From Algoriphagus aquaeductus (GTDB lineage Bacteria; Bacteroidota; Bacteroidia; Cytophagales; Cyclobacteriaceae), in assembly GCF_003253485.1 (NCBI RefSeq), contig NZ_QKTX01000010.1:124001-188000 (forward strand): a stretch of 64,000 nt of DNA, written 5' to 3'. Numbering within the stretch: position 1 is the first letter of the stretch; each line of letters begins with the position of its first letter. Shown piece by piece: positions 7,568 to 17,416 of the stretch. The notes below the pieces were generated by a model. That model was not told where the DNA came from. It saw nothing but the letters and a program-made list of their open reading frames with translations, and searched no databases. Position numbers and translations under genes: made by a program.

Positions 7568-10500
7568 TTAATTAATGACTAGCCTCTTTATTTCCTGAAG
7601 GCTAGGACTGTTAATTTTCAGAATGTAAAGCCCCTGACTGAACATTTCCCGAGTAAAGGTATAGGTCTGGTTCAGTGTATTGGGGAAATTCAACTCCTGA
7701 ACCAAGGCTCCTGTGGAAGAAATAATCTGAACGGTGACTGCCTCTCTTCTTGGAAGATTGAATGCCAGGCTGAAATACTCGACAGCAGGATTGGGGTACA
7801 GGACTGAGTTTCCCTCAGCAGGGATCACCGGGTCCGGATTGGCATTGAGGAAAAGCTCCAGGTTGTCCAGGTAGACGGGAGCATTTTGCTCACCGACCCA
7901 ATCCAGCACAAAGGCCAAACGAACTTGTTTTTTACCTTCACCCGCAAACTCGGTGAGATTGGCATATTTTCGCTCATAATCACCCAATGAATTTGGATTG
8001 GCTTCTCCTACGTTTACTGTGGACAAATCTGTTCCTGATGCAGACCAAACTACCGAGTAATCTTCTCCGCCATTTTCGCTGGCCAGCAGATAGAGTGTTG
8101 TGGCTGGATTGACTACTCCTGCCGCCACATCAAAAAACACGCTGGCCTGTCGGCTCACCGACAGATCAAAAGACGGTGTCCCCAACCAATAAGAATTGCC
8201 ATTAGCACCTCCTTGCATCCTTGCCACGTTATTGTTTCCTGAACCGGTAGTGACAGGGATAATTTGCCAAGCCCCTTGATCCGCTTCAGGATTGATGGTT
8301 AGCCAAGGATTGAGATCGGTACTTGCATTGAAGTTTTGTCTCCAAGGAACTTCCGTCTGGGTAGGATTTTCAAGATTAAACCACCTGAATAGGGGCGCGG
8401 CCTGGAAATTTTGATCAAAATTTGGTTCAGAAACCCCATAGCTTAATCGGTTTTTACCGTCTGAAGTGGAATTGTTGATCGTCAAATCAACGGTCTCTCC
8501 AGGTCTGATCGTAGAACCTGAGCCTACAAAAACCTGGTTATTCCCATTATTGGTATTTCGAGTAAATAAGAATCGGGTGACAGGAAGGTTGCCGGAGTTT
8601 GAAATTCTAATGATTTCCTGTGCATGGGTACCATTACTGATGGCTGTCGGGGCAATTACGCCTTCCACTTTCAGTTCATATTTGAATTCCTCTTGCGGAA
8701 GAATTCGAATATTCCTCAGGTACACATTGTTTCCGTAGGAGTTTTTGGAAATGATCGCCACTCGTATCTTGCCCAAATCCCTGAACTTGGAAAGGTTGAC
8801 CAGTTCTGTTCTAAACTGGGAAGAACTGGAAGGGATAAATTCATCCAGCGTGGGTTCGGAAGTTTGAAGTCTTGTTCCGCTCTTTTGATAAGGTGCGTTG
8901 ATCAGGTCAAACTCCGAGCTACAATCCGGTGCCACAGCCACAATGACCTCATCTTGAAACCCGTTCTGATTGTAGGGGGCATGAGCCAATTCGAAGACCA
9001 GTTGGGCATTGGGATATAAGTTCAGATCTATTTGAGGAGAGATAAAATAATCCAATTGACCCGCTGCATCATATTCATAGTGGCGGATGAAGACGGCCTG
9101 TTGCGCGACACCATCCACCGTAATATTGGTTCTTTCCCAAGTAAAGGATTGATCGGGATTGTTGACGATCCACTGAGAAGGAAACGTACTCAAATTGAAG
9201 GTATACGGCAGGTTGATTTGGCCCTGCTGGACAGGATTGGAAATTCGGGTATTGTTATCGGCTTTTTGATCGGTGTTGTCATTGACTTGGATTACCGAAA
9301 ACCTAAACTGGTTGCTATTTCCCGTGACTGAAACAGCATTAAACGCCAAAACCTGTGTCTGTCCCGTTTGTAGATTGAGTGAAAATCTTCTGCTTTCGAT
9401 CAATTGTCCATTGATCGTAAATTCGATTTGGGCAGAAGTCACGGACTGATTTCCTGCATTTTGTACCTCAATCTCCGGGATAATTACCGGGTTGCAAAGG
9501 GCATCTGAAGGCTGAATAATTCGGGTAATGGAGAGATCCCGATCTTCGAGTACCGGATCTTGGGTGGCTCTGTTGTTGACCAGGGTTACTCTTCTTGGAC
9601 TATTTGCCAAAACCACATCAAATCGTTCTACCTGACCTCTCGTGAACAGATTCATGCAGGCATCGGGGGTATAATCCATGTAGTTTTGGATCATGTCATT
9701 GGATCCGCAGGAAAATCTGCTCGGATTGGCGTTGCAAATATTGTTGGAGTTGTCCTGTTCAGGGGTATCCAAGACGAAGTCATCGACTCCGCAACCCCCA
9801 TCTCCCCAGATGTGTCTTAAGCCAAAATAATGTCCTACTTCGTGCGTGGCTGTCCTTCCTCTTGAGGCGGAAGTTGCACTTCCTCCCATTCCAAAAAAGC
9901 GGTAATCGATCGTCACCCCATCTGAAATCGCCGGAAAAGGGGAGAAGTTGAGACCGGGAAGATCAGATATCGGAAAAGAAGCATAGCCAATAAATGGAGA
10001 TACCAAAGGTACCACCCAAATGTTCATGTATTCCTCCGGATTCCATTGGGATAATTGGCCAATCAAGGTGGCATCATCTGGGGAATAGGTGGTTTTGGTA
10101 CCCTGCAATCGAACAATCCCCGTGGTGGGAAGTCCGCTGGGGTCTTGCTTGGCAAGTACAAATTCTATGTTGGCGTCAGCGGCTACCGGCAAAAACTCCG
10201 CTGGAGTTCTGTTGGCATCGGCATTCAATCTTCTAAAGTCCTCGTTGAGAATACGGATTTGCTCAGAAATTTGAGAATCCGGAATATTGGCACCCATCCC
10301 GACCGAAGTACCATTGTGGATGACATGTACTACGACAGGTATTTTCCGAGGTCCTTCCAGTGTTCTTGCGATTTGAGGCACACTTTTTTTAGCCTCAATT
10401 TTTCTGGTGATCCAGTCTTCAAAAAACTCCTTAGAGCCAAAAACGCCCAGTTCTTTTTCCAAGCGGGCTTCCAAAAAAGTATGAGCGCATTTTTCATGAT

Positions 10501-10639
10501 GGGCATGACCGGGTGCGGCCCCAAAGGTGGAACCCAAGTCCTGAAGCACGATTTGTTGTCCAAAACTTGGGGAACCCAAAACAAAGAGTCCTCCAAAAAG
10601 GAGGAGAAATATTCTAAAAAACAAGGAGCGTCTTTTCAT
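7568..10639 (-). CDS. Secreted M43 (pappalysin/cytophagalysin) metalloprotease with T9SS domain
   Basis: A 1023-residue exported zinc protease. A signal peptide runs to GSPSFGQ (about 28), then a propeptide-like part, then the M43 catalytic domain (about 110-350). It has the extended zinc motif HEVGHYFGLRH at 266-276 (His266, His270, His276; Glu267 catalytic), followed by the Met-turn region YTPDACM. Beta-sandwich modules fill about 370-930. The C-terminus is a type A T9SS sorting domain (VLYPNPAVEYF, then GLYILKI near the end). The family includes bacterial cytophagalysins and ulilysin, which degrade extracellular proteins and often self-activate. It is preceded by the NifU/Mrp pair on the same strand but with its own terminator. 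Likely role: nutrient proteolysis outside the cell. Confidence 0.93.
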   Translation of the reverse strand: MKRRSLFFRIFLLLFGGLFVLGSPSFGQQIVLQDLGSTFGAAPGHAHHEKCAHTFLEARLEKELGVFGSKEFFEDWITRKIEAKKSVPQIARTLEGPRKIPVVVHVIHNGTSVGMGANIPDSQISEQIRILNEDFRRLNADANRTPAEFLPVAADANIEFVLAKQDPSGLPTTGIVRLQGTKTTYSPDDATLIGQLSQWNPEEYMNIWVVPLVSPFIGYASFPISDLPGLNFSPFPAISDGVTIDYRFFGMGGSATSASRGRTATHEVGHYFGLRHIWGDGGCGVDDFVLDTPEQDNSNNICNANPSRFSCGSNDMIQNYMDYTPDACMNLFTRGQVERFDVVLANSPRRVTLVNNRATQDPVLEDRDLSITRIIQPSDALCNPVIIPEIEVQNAGNQSVTSAQIEFTINGQLIESRRFSLNLQTGQTQVLAFNAVSVTGNSNQFRFSVIQVNDNTDQKADNNTRISNPVQQGQINLPYTFNLSTFPSQWIVNNPDQSFTWERTNITVDGVAQQAVFIRHYEYDAAGQLDYFISPQIDLNLYPNAQLVFELAHAPYNQNGFQDEVIVAVAPDCSSEFDLINAPYQKSGTRLQTSEPTLDEFIPSSSSQFRTELVNLSKFRDLGKIRVAIISKNSYGNNVYLRNIRILPQEEFKYELKVEGVIAPTAISNGTHAQEIIRISNSGNLPVTRFLFTRNTNNGNNQVFVGSGSTIRPGETVDLTINNSTSDGKNRLSYGVSEPNFDQNFQAAPLFRWFNLENPTQTEVPWRQNFNASTDLNPWLTINPEADQGAWQIIPVTTGSGNNNVARMQGGANGNSYWLGTPSFDLSVSRQASVFFDVAAGVVNPATTLYLLASENGGEDYSVVWSASGTDLSTVNVGEANPNSLGDYERKYANLTEFAGEGKKQVRLAFVLDWVGEQNAPVYLDNLELFLNANPDPVIPAEGNSVLYPNPAVEYFSLAFNLPRREAVTVQIISSTGALVQELNFPNTLNQTYTFTREMFSQGLYILKINSPSLQEIKRLVIN

Positions 10640-10652
10640 TCAATTGACTTGA

Positions 10653-10901
10653 TCAGGCCATGGTTAGATTCACGGCCTCAACCCGGGTGATTTCAGGTAT
10701 GGCTCTTTTGATAGCTTCTTCGACCCCTGCTTTGAGCGTCATGGAAGACATTGGGCAAGAACCACAATTGCCCATCATTTCGATCTTCAGTACATAGTCA
10801 TCAGTAAGCTCAACAATCCGTACGTTGCCTCCATCGGCTTCCAGGTAGGGCCTGATGGTATCCAAGGCAAACTCTATTTTTTCTCTTAATCCTGATTCCA
10901 T
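10653..10901 (-). CDS. NifU C-terminal-domain iron-sulfur scaffold protein
   Basis: An 82-residue protein that is just the NifU-like scaffold domain (Nfu). It contains LEADGGNVRIV and the cluster-binding NCGSCPMS loop with Cys46 and Cys49; a dimer bridges one [4Fe-4S] cluster and hands it to apo-proteins. Length matches stand-alone Nfu proteins. It starts 7 bases after the Mrp gene, so the two are cotranscribed and probably act together in cluster delivery. It is unlikely to be tied to nitrogen fixation, as no nif genes are visible. Confidence 0.93.
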   Translation of the reverse strand: MESGLREKIEFALDTIRPYLEADGGNVRIVELTDDYVLKIEMMGNCGSCPMSSMTLKAGVEEAIKRAIPEITRVEAVNLTMA

Positions 10902-10908
10902 TACTTCT

Positions 10909-12003
10909 TTATGCTTTAATTTCTACAATTTCTGTTTTTTCTACTGAGGCATTTCGGATAGCAATCTGCCGAGCCACTTCCTCTGCCAACTGCATGTATG
11001 CCTCTTTGGTCAATCCATTTTTGAGAACTGCCGGATATCCAGTGTCACCACTTTCGCGGATACTTTGAATAATCGGAATCTCCCCTAAAAACGGAACTTG
11101 ATACTTTTCAGCTAATTTTCTTCCGCCTTCTTTACCGAATAAATAGTATTTGTTTTCAGGCAATTCTTCCGGAGTAAAATAAGCCATATTTTCTACAACA
11201 CCTAAAACGGGTACATTAATTTGGGGCTGTCTAAACATCGACAAACCTTTGTTGGCATCCGCCAGGGCTACTTTTTGAGGGGTGGTGACAATCACTGCTC
11301 CGGTCACCGGGACGGTTTGGACCATCGTGAGGTGAATATCCGAGGTACCCGGAGGCAGATCGATCAATAAATAATCCAATTCGCCCCATTCCACATCGGA
11401 AATAAACTGCCTCAATGCCGAACTGGCCATAGGGCCTCTCCATACCACGGCACTGTCGGTGGGAGTCAAAAAACCGATAGACATCATCTTCACCCCATAT
11501 TGGGTAATCGGGATGATGACATTCTTTTCCCCAACTTTCTTCACCGCAGGTTGCTCCCCCTCTACATTGAACATGGTCGGAACCGATGGCCCCGAAATGT
11601 CGGCGTCAATCAGGCCTACTTTTGCTCCCAGTTGAGCCAAGGCCACAGCCAAATTCACTGAGGTAGTGGATTTGCCTACCCCGCCTTTTCCGGAAGCAAT
11701 GGCCACAATATTTTTAACATCCGGTAGGATTGGAGCGGCATCTCTGACGGTAGTGACTTGTGCCGTCATGTGTATTTCCCATTCCCAATCATTCCCAAAA
11801 TCTTCTTCCAAAGCCTCTATGCAATTGTTTTTAATCACTTCCTTGAGTGGGCATGCCGGAGTAGTCAAGACTACTTTGAAGCTTGCTTTTTTTCCTTCGA
11901 TGTGGATATCCTGGATCATTCCCAGGCTCACCAAATCTCGTTTGATATCCGGGTCTTGAACTCTGGAAAGGGACTTCTTTATTAATTCTGCAGTCAATTG
12001 CAT
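10909..12003 (-). CDS. Mrp/ApbC-type P-loop ATPase, iron-sulfur carrier
   Basis: A 364-residue cytosolic protein with an N-terminal MIP18/DUF59 domain (1-80, including TTPACPLKE) and a MinD-type ATPase. The deviant Walker A KGGVGKS is at 106-112, with LIDADISGPSVP and DYLLIDLPPGTSD after it. Mrp proteins carry [4Fe-4S] clusters to targets. The C-terminal CxxC found in many family members is absent: after GVVENMAYF the sequence continues TPEELPENKYY with no cysteine. The start at 12003 (MQLTAELI) is chosen because the domain begins there; an upstream extension to 12135 has no family resemblance. Divergent from dnaG. Confidence 0.92.
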   Translation of the reverse strand: MQLTAELIKKSLSRVQDPDIKRDLVSLGMIQDIHIEGKKASFKVVLTTPACPLKEVIKNNCIEALEEDFGNDWEWEIHMTAQVTTVRDAAPILPDVKNIVAIASGKGGVGKSTTSVNLAVALAQLGAKVGLIDADISGPSVPTMFNVEGEQPAVKKVGEKNVIIPITQYGVKMMSIGFLTPTDSAVVWRGPMASSALRQFISDVEWGELDYLLIDLPPGTSDIHLTMVQTVPVTGAVIVTTPQKVALADANKGLSMFRQPQINVPVLGVVENMAYFTPEELPENKYYLFGKEGGRKLAEKYQVPFLGEIPIIQSIRESGDTGYPAVLKNGLTKEAYMQLAEEVARQIAIRNASVEKTEIVEIKA

Positions 12004-12135
12004 GTGGATTTTGAATTTTTCGCAAGTTAGGTCAAGAATGCCGCTTTGAAAAACGGCCGCGAAGACAATTGTGAAACTTCCTAGGGGAGGAAATGGTTCT
12101 GGAAACCTTTCACTTCCTTTTCCCGACTGAGCCAT

Positions 12136-12143
12136 TAACTTTG
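12136..12143 (+). promoter_or_regulatory. Putative -7 box for dnaG
   Basis: TAACTTTG fits the Bacteroidota sigma-A -7 consensus TAnnTTTG and ends 18 bases before the ATG at 12162. No exact TTG -33 element sits at the expected distance. Confidence 0.5.
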
Positions 12144-12161
12144 TTTCTTTCCCATTCCCAT

Positions 12162-14099
12162 ATGAGTATTAGTAAGCTGACCACCGATAAAGTAAAAGAG
12201 CGAGCCGACATCGTGGAGGTAGTGGGCGATTATGTTCAGCTGAAAAAAAAGGGGCAAAACATGTGGGCGTGTTGTCCTTTTCATGGAGAAAAAACCCCTT
12301 CTTTCTCCATTTCTCCTGCAAAGCAGATCTACAAATGCTTTGGCTGTGGCAAAGCCGGAGATCCCATTCAGTTTGTGATGGATATCGAAGGCCTGGGCTT
12401 TCAGGAAGCGATTCGTCATTTGGCCGGAAAATACGGGATTGAAGTGGAAGAAGAAGCCACCCAGACACCGGAACAAAATCTGGAACAAAGCGAGCGGGAA
12501 AGCCTTTTCATAGCCTTGAATTTTGCCAAGGATTTTTTTGTCAAAAACCTGGATACCCCCGAAGGCCGCTCCATTGGGTTGAGTTATTTCAAAGAAAGGG
12601 GATTTACACCTCAGATCATCCAAAAGTTTGATTTGGGTTATGCTTTGGATGGATGGGATCATCTAATGAAGGCTGCAAAAAGTGCTGGATTTCAGGAGGA
12701 AATATTGCTCAAAGCCGGATTGATTTTGCAAAAAGAAGGTGATCCCACAAGGCTTTATGATCGATTCAGAAACCGGGTCACTTTTACCATTCACAACATC
12801 AGTGGCAAGCCGATTGGATTTGGAGCCCGTATCCTGACTAAGGATAAAAACCAGCCTAAGTACATCAATTCACCAGAAACTCCCATTTATCACAAAAGTG
12901 ATGTGCTTTATGGGATGTTTCAGGCCAAAAAGGCGATTCGGGATCAGGACAATTGCTATTTGGTAGAAGGATACACCGATGTCATTTCGATGCATCTATC
13001 CGGAATTGAGAATGTCGTGGCCTCATCCGGTACCTCGCTTACGGATGGGCAGATCAAACTGATCAAGCGTTTCACCAATCAGGTGACGGTACTGTATGAT
13101 GGAGACAATGCCGGGATCAAAGCTTCCTTGCGGGGAATTGATCTGCTGCTTGAAGGTGGATTGAATGTAAAGGCCGTGGTCTTTCCCGATGGGGAGGATC
13201 CGGATAGCTTTTCCAGAAAAGTCGGTTCCCAGGCTTTTCATGATTACCTCCAAGCCAACAGCAGGGATTTTATCGGATTTAAGATTGGGCTGTACAAGGA
13301 GGAATTTGCCAAAGACCCGATCCGAAAGGCCGAGGTCATCCGTGAGGTGGTCCAGAGTATAGGCAAAATTCCCGACCCGATCATCAGGTCTGTGTATACC
13401 AAAGAGGCGTCCAGCCTGCTTGAAATAGAGGAAGGCATCCTTCTCTCGGAACTGAACAAGTCTTTGATTAAAACCCAAAAGGATCAGTTTCAAAAGGCGA
13501 AGGAGGAAAAAGAAGCGGAAGATCAACTGGAAGAATTGATCCCCACACAGGTGGAGATTTCTGCAGCCGAAACCTTGAAGTTGCAGGAAAAAGAGACGAT
13601 CAGGCTCCTGATCAACTACGGATGGCAGAAGTTAGATCAAGCTGACCTTCACCTGTGTCAATACCTGTTGTCAGAGACTGAAGGCATCGAATTTCAGACT
13701 CCTATCTATGCCAAAATTCTTGGTCTCTATCGGGCTCGACTGAATCAGGGTGAAATTCCGACTCACGAATATTTTGTCTCTCAAAGAGATGCAGAGGTAA
13801 AGCAGGTGGTTATTGATATGATTACTCCCAGACATGAAATTTCTGTACATTGGGGGGAACGGCATCAGATTTTTATCAATACTGAGTCAGACGATCTGGC
13901 CCTGACAGCCTTTAAATCCATCCTTAGGCTCAAGCGGAGATTGGTTCAAAAAATGATGGAAGAGGCCAAGCAAAAAATTAAATCAGCCGAACTCGAGAAA
14001 TTGGATTCTGATAAAGTCTTTGAACTTCAGCAGGTTTATTTTGAGCTGAAAAAAGTACAACTCGAAATCGATAAAGAGCTGGGCATCGTCATTGGATAA
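12162..14099 (+). CDS. dnaG: DNA primase
   Basis: Synthesises RNA primers at the replication fork with DnaB helicase. The 645-residue product has the full order of domains. An N-terminal CHC2 zinc finger runs from 38 to 62 (CPFH, then CFGC). The primase core holds the toprim motif LVEGYTDVISMHLSG and the later YDGDNAGIKA and DPDSF metal-binding stretches. A helical C-terminal DnaB-interaction region is rich in Lys and Glu. The start is ATG 12162 (MSISKLTTDKVKERADIVEVV), matching family N-termini; a longer frame from 12093 lies upstream of the putative promoter and is rejected. It is divergent from the mrp-nfu pair and followed by ribBA after 87 bases. Confidence 0.97.
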   Translation: MSISKLTTDKVKERADIVEVVGDYVQLKKKGQNMWACCPFHGEKTPSFSISPAKQIYKCFGCGKAGDPIQFVMDIEGLGFQEAIRHLAGKYGIEVEEEATQTPEQNLEQSERESLFIALNFAKDFFVKNLDTPEGRSIGLSYFKERGFTPQIIQKFDLGYALDGWDHLMKAAKSAGFQEEILLKAGLILQKEGDPTRLYDRFRNRVTFTIHNISGKPIGFGARILTKDKNQPKYINSPETPIYHKSDVLYGMFQAKKAIRDQDNCYLVEGYTDVISMHLSGIENVVASSGTSLTDGQIKLIKRFTNQVTVLYDGDNAGIKASLRGIDLLLEGGLNVKAVVFPDGEDPDSFSRKVGSQAFHDYLQANSRDFIGFKIGLYKEEFAKDPIRKAEVIREVVQSIGKIPDPIIRSVYTKEASSLLEIEEGILLSELNKSLIKTQKDQFQKAKEEKEAEDQLEELIPTQVEISAAETLKLQEKETIRLLINYGWQKLDQADLHLCQYLLSETEGIEFQTPIYAKILGLYRARLNQGEIPTHEYFVSQRDAEVKQVVIDMITPRHEISVHWGERHQIFINTESDDLALTAFKSILRLKRRLVQKMMEEAKQKIKSAELEKLDSDKVFELQQVYFELKKVQLEIDKELGIVIG

Positions 14100-14146
14100 A
14101 AACCAAACTTTCTTTGGTGCACTCCTGTTTTAAGAGGGAAAGAAGC

Positions 14147-14154
14147 TACCTTTG
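14147..14154 (+). promoter_or_regulatory. Putative -7 box for ribBA
   Basis: TACCTTTG matches TAnnTTTG and lies 32 bases before the GTG start of ribBA. The -33 element is not clear. No FMN riboswitch fits in the 87-base gap. Confidence 0.45.
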
Positions 14155-14186
14155 TATTCACCTTTATCCTTTCAAAAATAATTCCA

Positions 14187-15398
14187 GTGGAAAACTTTCA
14201 GCTTGATCCCATAGAAGACGCCATCGAAGCCATCAAAAACGGGGAAGTCATCATCGTGGTCGATGATGAGGACCGAGAAAATGAAGGTGACTTCATCTGT
14301 GCGGCGGAAAAGGTGACTCCGGAAATTATCAATTTCATGGCTACCCATGGTCGAGGCTTGATCTGTGCACCCCTGATTGAAGATCGATGCGACCAATTGG
14401 GCCTGGAGCTGATGGTCGGAAATAATACCGCTGCGTTTGAGACTCCCTTCACAGTTTCGGTTGATTTGATTGGGCATGGCTGTACCACGGGGATTTCTGC
14501 TTCCGACCGGGCCAAGACCATCAAGGCTCTGATCGATGATTCGATTCACCCGAGCGAACTGGGAAAACCCGGGCATATTTTCCCACTCAAAGCCAAGCGT
14601 GGAGGAGTAATCCGCCGGGCAGGACATACCGAAGCTGCCATAGATTTTGCCAGACTTGCCGGATTACAGCCTGCCGGTGTTTTGGTAGAGATCATGAATG
14701 AGGATGGGACCATGGCCCGTTTGGACGACCTCTTCAAAGTAAGGGATCGATTCAAACTCAAGCTTGTTTCAATCAAAGATCTGATCGCTTTCAGACTCAA
14801 AAATGAGTCCCTGATCAAGCGTGAAATCGGCGTAGAAATGCCCACGACTTGGGGCAATTTTGACCTGATCGCATTCCGTCAGACCAATACCCAAGAAATC
14901 CACATGGCCCTGATCAAAGGGACTTGGGAAAAAGATGAGCCGGTCTTGGTGCGGGTTCATTCCTCCTGTGCCACCGGAGATATATTTGGATCCTGTAGAT
15001 GCGACTGTGGACCTCAGCTTCATGCTGCCATGGAAATGGTCGAAAAGGAAGGCAAGGGAATAGTGCTCTACATGAATCAGGAAGGCAGAGGAATAGGGCT
15101 GATCAATAAATTAAAGGCCTATAAGCTTCAGGAAGAAGGGATGGATACCGTGCAGGCCAATCTCGCATTAGGACTGCCCATGGATGGAAGAGATTATGGA
15201 GTAGGGGCCCAGATCCTCCGCGATTTAGGAGTTTCCAAAATCAAATTAATCTCAAACAATCCTCAAAAAAGAGTAGGTTTATTGGGGTATGGATTGGAAA
15301 TAGTGGATCAGGTCCCTATTGAAATTCAGCCTAATCCACACAACGAAAAATACCTGAAAACCAAGCGGGATAAGATGGGACATAATATCCTCAAGTGA
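14187..15398 (+). CDS. ribBA: Bifunctional DHBP synthase / GTP cyclohydrolase II
   Basis: Supplies both riboflavin precursors. The RibB half (1-205) makes 3,4-dihydroxy-2-butanone 4-phosphate from ribulose 5-phosphate and shows [10 protein letters not shown] and [13 protein letters not shown]. The RibA half (about 208-403) opens GTP to the pyrimidine and shows the zinc site [15 protein letters not shown] and NQEGRGIGL. Both active sites look intact. The start is GTG at 14187; no nearer ATG preserves the N-terminal helix. Length 403 is typical for the fusion. It is followed after 79 bases by an exported unknown and surE. Confidence 0.96.
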   Translation: MENFQLDPIEDAIEAIKNGEVIIVVDDEDRENEGDFICAAEKVTPEIINFMATHGRGLICAPLIEDRCDQLGLELMVGNNTAAFETPFTVSVDLIGHGCTTGISASDRAKTIKALIDDSIHPSELGKPGHIFPLKAKRGGVIRRAGHTEAAIDFARLAGLQPAGVLVEIMNEDGTMARLDDLFKVRDRFKLKLVSIKDLIAFRLKNESLIKREIGVEMPTTWGNFDLIAFRQTNTQEIHMALIKGTWEKDEPVLVRVHSSCATGDIFGSCRCDCGPQLHAAMEMVEKEGKGIVLYMNQEGRGIGLINKLKAYKLQEEGMDTVQANLALGLPMDGRDYGVGAQILRDLGVSKIKLISNNPQKRVGLLGYGLEIVDQVPIEIQPNPHNEKYLKTKRDKMGHNILK

Positions 15399-15477
15399 AA
15401 ATCAGGGCGAATCGTGAAAGACAAAAGGTAGCAATAGCCAACTTGGAGACGTTAAGACCGTATATGAACTACAAGCA

Positions 15478-16128
15478 ATGACTCCCATGAAAAAAGCCTC
15501 ACTTCTATTCAGCTTTTTCCTTTTGAGCTTGATGACTGTAATGGCTCAAAATCAAAATCAATTCCCTTCACAGGTTTGGCATAAGGGTAATATTTTTATG
15601 GTGGATGGTACAGCCTTGAGCGGATTGGTCAAATATGACATGGATAATAACCTGGTTCAGCTTCAATCCGAAACCGTCACGACCTACACGGCTTCCAATG
15701 TAGCCACGTTTGAAATCTACGATGAGACCTACGGAGGCATCCGTAAGTTTTACAGCCTTCCTTATGCCTTGAATGGAAATTATGAAACGCCCATTTTCTT
15801 TGAAGTTTTGACCCAAGGCGACAATATCGCCTTGCTGTGCAGAGAATACATCGCTACAGATACCCGCGGGATGAACAATTGGGGAGGGATGGGTATGAAT
15901 CCATTCTGGGGTCCTCCAAATTTTTCCGGATACAGATTAGCCTTTAATTATTACTTTCTCAAAAACGGCCGATTGGAAAAATATAGCATGAAGAAAAAGG
16001 ATCTTTTTGCGATGCTTCCAGGCTATGATGATGAAATCTCCCTATTCATGAGAAAGAATCGCCTTGAGCATGATAAGCGGGGAGATTTGCTTAGAATTGC
16101 CGCTTACTACAACGAATTGCAGAATTAA
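15478..16128 (+). CDS. Exported protein of unknown function
   Basis: A 216-residue protein with a clear signal peptide ending VMAQ. An ATG three codons in (15487) is an equally good start and would give the common MKKASLLF beginning. The mature part has an FMVDGTALSGLVKYD block, repeated short strands, and a glycine-methionine-rich loop NWGGMGMNPFWGPPNF, followed by a basic stretch (KKKDLFAML). I do not recognise a named domain; the pattern suggests a small beta-rich periplasmic or outer-membrane-associated protein. Its stop is 5 bases before surE, so they are probably cotranscribed, though the functional link is unclear. Confidence 0.8.
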   Translation: MTPMKKASLLFSFFLLSLMTVMAQNQNQFPSQVWHKGNIFMVDGTALSGLVKYDMDNNLVQLQSETVTTYTASNVATFEIYDETYGGIRKFYSLPYALNGNYETPIFFEVLTQGDNIALLCREYIATDTRGMNNWGGMGMNPFWGPPNFSGYRLAFNYYFLKNGRLEKYSMKKKDLFAMLPGYDDEISLFMRKNRLEHDKRGDLLRIAAYYNELQN

Positions 16129-16133
16129 ATTCC

Positions 16134-16916
16134 ATGCCAAGACCATTGATCCTCGTCTCCAATGACGATGGAATTACCTCCAAAGGAATCCGTGTGCTGG
16201 TTTCCGTGATGAAAAAGCTGGGCGATGTAGTCGTCGTCGCACCTGATAGTCCGCAGTCCGGTATGGGCCATGCCATCACGATCGGAGAGACGCTCAGACT
16301 GTATGAAGAGGATATTTTTGAAGATGTGTTGGCATTCAAATCCAGCGGGACCCCCGCAGATTGTGTGAAGCTAGCCAAACATTATGTTCTAAAAGACCGC
16401 ACCCCGGACTTGGTCGTCAGCGGGATCAATCACGGCTCCAATACTTCGATCTCTGTATTGTACTCAGGCACCATGTCAGCTGCGATTGAAGGGGCTTTGG
16501 AAGGCTATCCTTCGATTGGATTTAGCCTTTGCGACTTTTCTTCCAAAGCGGATTTTTCCCATGTAGAAGAGTGGGTGGAAAAAATTGCCAGGCAGGTGTT
16601 GGAAAACGGAATCGCTAAGGGTGTAGCCTTGAATGTCAACTTTCCTCCCAAAAGAAATGAACCCATTAAAGGGATAAAAATTTGCCGTCAAGCGGATGCC
16701 AAATGGCAGGAAGAATTTGCAGAACGGTATGATCCTACCGGTCGAAAATACTTTTGGATGGCCGGCAATTTTGTCAATTTTGACAAAGGTGAGGACAACG
16801 ACGAATGGGCCATTGCCAATAATTACATTTCCATTGTTCCTTGCCAATACGATTTGACGGCATATCATGCGATATCCCAGATCAATAAAGATTGGGATTG
16901 GGAAAAACTCGGATAA
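16134..16916 (+). CDS. surE: 5'/3'-nucleotidase SurE
   Basis: Cytosolic metal-dependent phosphatase that dephosphorylates nucleoside 5'- and 3'-monophosphates and short polyphosphate, linked to stationary-phase survival. The N-terminus is the family hallmark LILVSNDDGITSKGI with the metal-binding Asp pair (residues about 10-11). The second signature is VVSGINHGSN, and the sugar-phosphate loop is YSGTMSAAIEGAL. At 260 residues it is of normal length. It follows the exported unknown by 5 bases, and a long gene-free stretch follows it. Confidence 0.95.
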   Translation: MPRPLILVSNDDGITSKGIRVLVSVMKKLGDVVVVAPDSPQSGMGHAITIGETLRLYEEDIFEDVLAFKSSGTPADCVKLAKHYVLKDRTPDLVVSGINHGSNTSISVLYSGTMSAAIEGALEGYPSIGFSLCDFSSKADFSHVEEWVEKIARQVLENGIAKGVALNVNFPPKRNEPIKGIKICRQADAKWQEEFAERYDPTGRKYFWMAGNFVNFDKGEDNDEWAIANNYISIVPCQYDLTAYHAISQINKDWDWEKLG

Positions 16917-17416
16917 CTGAGCCCAGTCTTATAAATCCCTAACTTTTAACAAGGGCAATTTCTTTTGTGCGTGCCAATTCCTACCAGCCGCACCATCGAA
17001 ATTGTTCTTTATTTTTTAGCCTAGACCCAATTCCAAATTTTTTTAGGGCAGAGGCTGATGCCCCAACTTCGGTACGGCGATCTGTTGGTTCCGCTTCTCA
17101 GCCGATTATTTTTCCCATTCTCCCCGAGATTTCAGTTCTTGAAGAAGCTGCCTAGTTTGGCGTTTTGCTATTTTTTAAAATCCACTCTGTAGGGGAGTTT
17201 CGTAGATGCAGCCAATGATTTTCTCGTTAGCAAATCCTCCGTGATCGCTGTCAATATTTCAAAAACACTCCTTGTTTCCCTGATTCTCTCCAGAAACAAA
17301 TCTTGACAACTGCAGACTTTATATCATTTATTTCGATGAAATTTGACAGATTCCCGAGTCGAAGAATAATTTTATTATACTTATTTTGCAGAACGTCTGC
17401 TAAAAAAAGCATCACT
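16917..17416. other. Gene-free stretch between surE and the broken kinase
   Basis: About 500 bases with no supported gene. Short frames here are not protein-like. No tRNA fold or strong terminator hairpin is evident behind surE. It should contain the kinase promoter, but no exact TAnnTTTG box was found. Confidence 0.4.

Noticed and set aside
12004..12135. N-terminal extension of Mrp
   Set aside because: The DUF59 domain starts at 12003; the extension would overlap the dnaG promoter box and has no homology pattern.
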